From assembly GCA_033977485.1 (NCBI GenBank), contig CM066983.1, positions 108,839,580 to 108,903,579 of the forward strand: a DNA stretch of 64,000 nt. The letters run 5' to 3'. This DNA is from Hydrangea macrophylla (lineage: Eukaryota > Streptophyta > Magnoliopsida > Cornales > Hydrangeaceae). Positions 59,181-64,000 of this stretch are shown here, piece by piece (positions within the stretch are counted from its first letter, which is position 1; each line of letters starts with the position of its first letter). The notes beneath the pieces are model-generated. The model was not told where the DNA came from. It ran no database searches and worked only from the letters and a program-made list of their open reading frames with translations. Both the position numbers and the translations under genes were made by a program.

Positions 59181-60565
59181 TATGGATCTTGGAATGGAAA
59201 AACGCGAGGATGATATATGCCTAGTCAATAGTGAGACAACTCACACCATACTTAAGTGTCAAAAGTTTTTTTCTACACTAGATCGAACTTAATAACAAAC
59301 AAAATGTATCTACTATAGCTGGGTCTGCACAAATTATTGAAGGATTCGGAAGAACCCATATGTTGTTACAAAATGGTACTCATCTAGTTATTCAAAATGT
59401 GTTATATTCAAGTAGTTCCCAAATAAACTTTCTACGTTTTAAAGATATATACATGAATGGGTATCATATTGAAACTAAAAATGAAGATAACAAAGAACTT
59501 TTATGTATAATTTCTTATGTTGGAAGCCAGGAACTTACATTAGAAAAATTCTCTATTATCTCACTGGGATTACATTACATAAAAATTGAGATTGTTGAAT
59601 CACATGTCACTATGAGCCAGAAGCTTAAAGGGAGCAAGAAGCTCAAAGAATCAAGTAATTTAATTTTTTGGCATGATCGTTTGGCCTGTTTGGGTCATCC
59701 TGGATCTACAATGTTGAAGAAGATAGTGGATAACTCAAATGGACATACTCTAGCAAACCAACATTTAATTTTGCCTAGTGGACACCTTTATATTCCTTGT
59801 TCACAAGAAAATTTATTACTAAACCATCATTTTTTAAAATTGATTCTGAGTCGCCATCTTTCTTGCAAAGGATACGAGGTGACATTTATGGTTCAATTCA
59901 CCCTACTAGTGGCCCATTTAGATATAACATGGTCTTATTATATGCTTCTACAAGATGGTCACATATGTGTCTACTCTTTACGTGTAATATTGCCTTTGCC
60001 AAATTACTTAGTTAAATTATCAAACTTAAGGCACATTTTCTGGACCAACCAATTAAGTTTATTCGCCTTGACAATGCGTCCGAATTTACCTCTCAAGTTT
60101 TTGATGACTATTCTTCATCTATGGGAATTGATGTTGAACATTCTATCCCGCATGTATACACACAAAATGGTTTAGCAGAATCCCTAATTGAATGCTTTCA
60201 ACTTGTTGCGAGTCCCTTGCTTATGCATTCTAGACTCCTTGTTAGTGCTTAGGGACATACTATCTTGCATGCTGAAGTGTTACTTAGACACTTCTTATAA
60301 TCAGTTCTCACCTGCACAACTTGTGATAGGTTGTCAGCCTAACATTTCACACATGCAGAATTTTGGTTCTGTAGTACATGTTCCTATACTACCCCCAAAA
60401 TGTACTAAGATGGGCCCCCAAAGGCCTTTGGGAATTTATTTTGATTTTGACTCACCTTTTATTATCTATTATCTAGAACCATTACCAGGTGATGTATTTA
60501 CTGCCAGGTGTGCAGATTGTCAATTTGATGAGACAGTCTTTCTGCCATTAGGGGGAAAAAAATGA
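59181..60565 (+). pseudogene. Copia pol remnant: pre-integrase and integrase
   Basis: Shifting frames carry, in order, a protease-region remnant (ICLVNSETTHTILK), a GAG-pre-integrase segment (FWHDRLACLGHPGSTMLKKI), integrase core pieces (GDIYGSIHPTSGPFRYNMVL; VYTHKMV/TQNGLAES region) and an integrase C-terminal/linker part (GCQPNISHMQNFGS, MGPQRPLGIYFDFDSP). Three longer open frames (59360-60175, 59797-60015, 60188-60565) overlap because of frameshifts. Order and wording match Ty1/copia; no intact enzyme could be made. Confidence 0.8.
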
Positions 60566-61189
60566 CTCGTTCTTGAAGAAAGACATGAATTGTCATAGAA
60601 TACTTTCACTTTGTCTCATCTAGATCCAAGAACTTGTCAATGTGATTATGAGATAAAGAGAATATTGCATTAATAGAAAATTGCAAACCAATTACCTGAC
60701 TCATTTAATGATACAGCTAAAGTGACAAAGTCACATGTGCCTGCTATAAATGCACCTGCTTGAATTAGTGTCCTTGTAGGACGAACTTCGAATACAACAA
60801 AAAATGAATATGTTGCATGCTAGAAGCATGGCAGATCTATAGGTTCCAAAGATTCAGCTCCCCGCAAGCCCGCAAGCGGAGAGTGAATGAGAAATCATGC
60901 CTTAATAAAACTCCAGAAGAAGATATTCATAGCGCTCTAGAAGAAGTTATGTACCAAAAGCCCAATTTTCCTGAAATCTCCGCGAAAGATAATACCTTAG
61001 AAAAGGCACTAGTCTCTGAAGAAACTCAAATACCTGGTAATAGTGAGATCTCAATATTCCATATATTTTTAGAAGAACTGTGGGAGCGAAAGAAATTAGT
61101 CATCGATGACATATTTACTTATGTCGTAGCTACTGAATATCCAAGGGTAATGATAAAAATGATGATACTGAACCACATAGTATAAATGA

Positions 61190-61623
61190 ATGTCGGTAAA
61201 GAAATAATTGGCCAAAATGGAAAGAAGTAGTTCAAGCAAAATTGAAATCTCTTGAAAAAACGTGGTGTATTTGGACCTATAGCACAAACACCAAAGAATG
61301 TAAATCTGGTAGGTTTTAAATGGGTGTTTGTGAGAAAAAGGAATGAGAAAAATAATATTGCATGATATAAGGCACGTCTTGTAGCACAAGGTTTCTTGCA
61401 AAAACCTGGGATTGATTATGAAGAAACGTATTCCCCTTTTATGGATGCAATCACTTTCAAATTTAATAAGTCTCGCAGTTTTTGAAAAACTAGATATGAG
61501 ACTTATGGATGTAGTAACTGCATATCTACGTGGGGACTTAGACACATATATTTACATAAAGATCCCTGAAGGATTGGCTTTGCCTAAAGCAAAACCAATG
61601 AGTACGTACTCGATCAAACTAAG
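61190..61623 (+). pseudogene. Copia reverse transcriptase fragment, truncated
   Basis: Reads as pieces [34 protein letters not shown] and MDVVTAYLRGDLDTYIYIKI, the N-terminal part of the copia reverse transcriptase, with a stop and frame changes. It ends abruptly at 61623 where a new LTR begins, so the catalytic YVDD region and RNase H are absent from the window. Confidence 0.8.
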
Positions 61624-64000
61624 TGTAGACACCCCATTTCGTCGGCTATCAGATTTAGGAGACCCATAGCTTGGTGGTTCACAATGATCAAAAAAGACTC
61701 AAAGGACTCCTGGAAGTTAGTTCTATCTCTCAAAATGCTCCGAATGACCAAAATGCCCTTGAAAGTCCAAACATTCCCAGATTTGGACCGAAAGATCTGA
61801 AAACATGCTACGTCATAAAAAAAGTACTAAAAATGAGTTTTGAAGCAAAATCAAATGAAATCGTCAGCTCCCAAAGACCCTCGAAAGTCTTGAAAGTTCT
61901 CGGAAAGTCCCCGTTGACCGGTTTGACCCTAGTTTGACCAGGTTTGACCAAAATCGTCCAAATTCACCAAAAATTTTCAAGATCATTCTAGATTATGTGA
62001 GAAGTACTAAAATTAGTTTTAAAAGAAAATCGGACAAAAACGTCAACTCCTGGGAGCTCCTTGAGGTTCCCAGTACTTCCTGGAGATCCCAGGTTTGACC
62101 GATTTAACCTAAAAGTTGACTTTGAAACCAGAGTGCCGTGTCATTTTTCAAACATTTTTCATGGATACTATAGGTCAATAGCTTTCCAATGGTATATCAC
62201 ACATAGTTTTTGAATTCAAAACGAATTTACTATGGATTTTCGAAGGTGAAAAAGACGATCAAATCGGCTTTTATCGCAAATACAGCAAAACTTTTCAAAG
62301 TGACCTGACTCCAAACTTTTTTTTATTTATGAAAAGTAGACTCCATTACCTTTCAACGGTATATCAGAAGCTCAATTTGGAGTTCATATGATTTTCTATG
62401 AATTTCGGACGAAATAGGGCCTTTTCGCAAATACCGGAACCTCTGGTGGCCTAAACGTAATTTTTTGGGCATCTGAGGAGCGGCACTCAACCCCCGCAAA
62501 ATCCCTTTTTTAATTTATTTTGAGGGTCCAAATTGAATAATTGAAAGCCAAAACGACGTAGTTTCTTGTTCACAGATGTTTAGGACCAATGAGAACACTT
62601 TCTAAATCCCAAAACCACCCCCAAATTGGCCTATATAAATCCCCCTTTTCTCTTCATTTTGGGGGGGCTAAGTGCAAAGCTTGAGAAAGTTATAAAGAGA
62701 AAGAGAGATAGAGATAGGTTTAGAAGAGAGAAATGAGCTTCTCCCACTGATTTTCTATAAGAAAGTGAGTTTTAATCTTGTTTTCTTCCATTATCTCTCA
62801 TATACTTCACATTCAAATACCCCCCACCCCACCCCACCCCCAATCACCATTCTTGAGCATTCTTGAGTTTTAAAGCTACTTCCATGTCCAAATGCCAATA
62901 TCTATGAGTGAAACACCAAGCTACAAGCCCAATATCACATTGATTATCATCTATTGATTGCTATTTACTTGCTTGTTTATATATATATATATATATGTTC
63001 ATCTCTTCATCCCCTATTTTTTCTTGATTTTTCTTTGATTACTTACTAGTTCATCATCATCTAAGTGATGACATGAAGTTTGAGGTGAGTGAATCCTCAT
63101 GGATAGTAGCTCTTAACCTCAAAAACATGTTTGATAGATGATGATTAAAACTTCAATACTTCCAAAAGTATTCTTAAAGTTATGCTCAAATGAAAACAAA
63201 TCTCTCCAACAATCTTGGAAGTTCTTGACTTGAGTTTGATGTTGATATTCCAAGAGGTTATAATCTCCATTTGATATTGAAAATATGCTTTAAAAACCCC
63301 TATTTCAAAACCCCTCTAAACCCCCAATATTTGGATTCCAAGAAATAAACCTTGTTTTCTCAAGAAACCTTCAAAACAATGAGTTCTTCAACTTTAACAT
63401 ATTATTCTGAGTTCAATACTCAATGTATGGATGCATGACCACTTGAAAAGTTTTCCTAACTCATTAGAGAACACCCATGATTATTGGTTTGGTTTGGAAA
63501 CACATAGAAGAGTTCCATTTTGGCCCAAACATTCCTTCCAGACATTCTGTTTTTGCTATCACAATAGCTTGGTTGACTTTCAACTTGTTTTCCAGAAACC
63601 TTTTCCAAAACGGGTGGTCCCAACTCATTTTTCCCTTTAACTTTAGTGTCTTAGGGAACTTTACGTATAATATGAGCCTCTAGATGTTTTGTTTTTATTT
63701 TTTAAGATTTTTCAACATTTAAGTCGACAGTACGGACTCTGTTTCTGAGTAACCTCTATTCTTGATATGATTTCTCTCAATCTATAATAGTTATTAAAGA
63801 TTGGCCTTTTGATATATGTTCTAGGCACAATAAGAATGATCTCCATAAAAAATCATGAACTAAAAACATTTCTAACCCCACTTTTCCATTTTTACAATAT
63901 CAACTCACTATTCTGTCCACTATTCACTGTAAGCATACTTTTACTTTCATTCTTTGATTTGATGCTCACATGCACTCCAAATTAGTGCATGATCGGCGAC
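61624..64000 (+). mobile_element. LTR of another retrotransposon, cut by window end
   Basis: TGTAGACACCCCATTTCG at 61624 resembles the start of the solo LTR at 4129 (TGTAGACATCCC) and interrupts the copia frame. A CCAAT motif (62586-62590) and TATATAAAT (62632-62640) are followed by a purine-rich leader, consistent with an LTR promoter. A block at 63722-63790 (GTCGACAGTACGGACT, TTCTGAGTAA, TTTCTCTCAAT) matches one at 4973-5030 of the solo LTR. The 3' end, target duplication and any coding region lie outside. The exact extent of LTR versus interior is unknown. Confidence 0.65.
62629..62640 (+). promoter_or_regulatory. Presumed LTR promoter TATA box
   Basis: CCTATATAAATC lies about 45 bases after a CCAAT-type motif and before an AG-rich leader. 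Position within an LTR suits a U3/R boundary. Inferred only from sequence. Confidence 0.45.

Noticed and set aside
59360..60175. A functional retroelement protein
   Set aside because: It is a frameshifted, partly out-of-frame remnant of copia pre-integrase and integrase with internal breaks.

Overview
This is a stretch of plant nuclear DNA, most likely from a eudicot. The evidence is two intron-containing genes of plant-type families, AT-rich spacers with many TA, CT and AC microsatellites, and a dense mix of plant transposable elements (LTR, TRIM, MULE, hAT, Stowaway, Tourist and Helitron types). I cannot name the species from sequence alone. There are no bacterial-style operons and no CRISPR array, and I recognised no tRNA or rRNA gene.

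Only two protein-coding genes can be assembled with confidence, both on the plus strand. The first is a UDP-glycosyltransferase of the UGT86A group (two exons, 16921-17455 and 18826-19778, 495 residues, complete 44-residue PSPG box). The second is a full CDC48/p97 AAA+ ATPase (nine coding exons between 26214 and 36449, 809 residues, both ATPase domains intact). They look functionally unrelated: one glycosylates small molecules, the other is a housekeeping protein unfoldase. A third possible gene, on the minus strand between about 8957 and 11190, shows plausible exons with matching splice phases but is interrupted by an in-frame stop, and I do not recognise it.

Everything else is mostly mobile DNA. 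From left to right: old MITEs (0.5-2.1 kb); a 2.86-kb solo LTR (4129-6988) and a 1.36-kb solo LTR (7277-8638), both flanked by ATGTT; the doubtful minus-strand transcript; two Mutator-type MITEs with perfect 9-bp duplications and a 1.4-kb long-inverted-repeat MULE (12.5-14.6 kb); Helitron-like ends (15475 and 16824), the second lying 97 bp before the glycosyltransferase start codon; further MITEs and a solo LTR (24469-24981) up to CDC48.

The CDC48 introns carry a Stowaway MITE, other hairpin elements, a 520-bp hAT-like element, an 839-bp hAT element next to a splice acceptor, and an intact 300-bp TRIM whose two LTRs are identical. Past CDC48 there are more Mutator-type MITEs, a three-level hAT/hAT/MITE nest (39235-40254), three more solo LTRs (44324-46565, 47852-49120, 49588-50507), a LINE RNase H fragment (about 53.9 kb), and a decayed Ty1/copia element (from 56860). 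That copia element is cut at 61624 by the LTR of another retrotransposon, which runs off the window.

No new enzymatic or defence system is visible. The most unusual signals are: six solo LTRs with recognisable target duplications in 64 kb; clusters of TCGA-centred palindromes in four different LTRs, upstream of a TATA-like site where the LTR orientation can be read; a family of hairpin MITEs with 9-bp duplications present seven times; and the very young TRIM inside CDC48.
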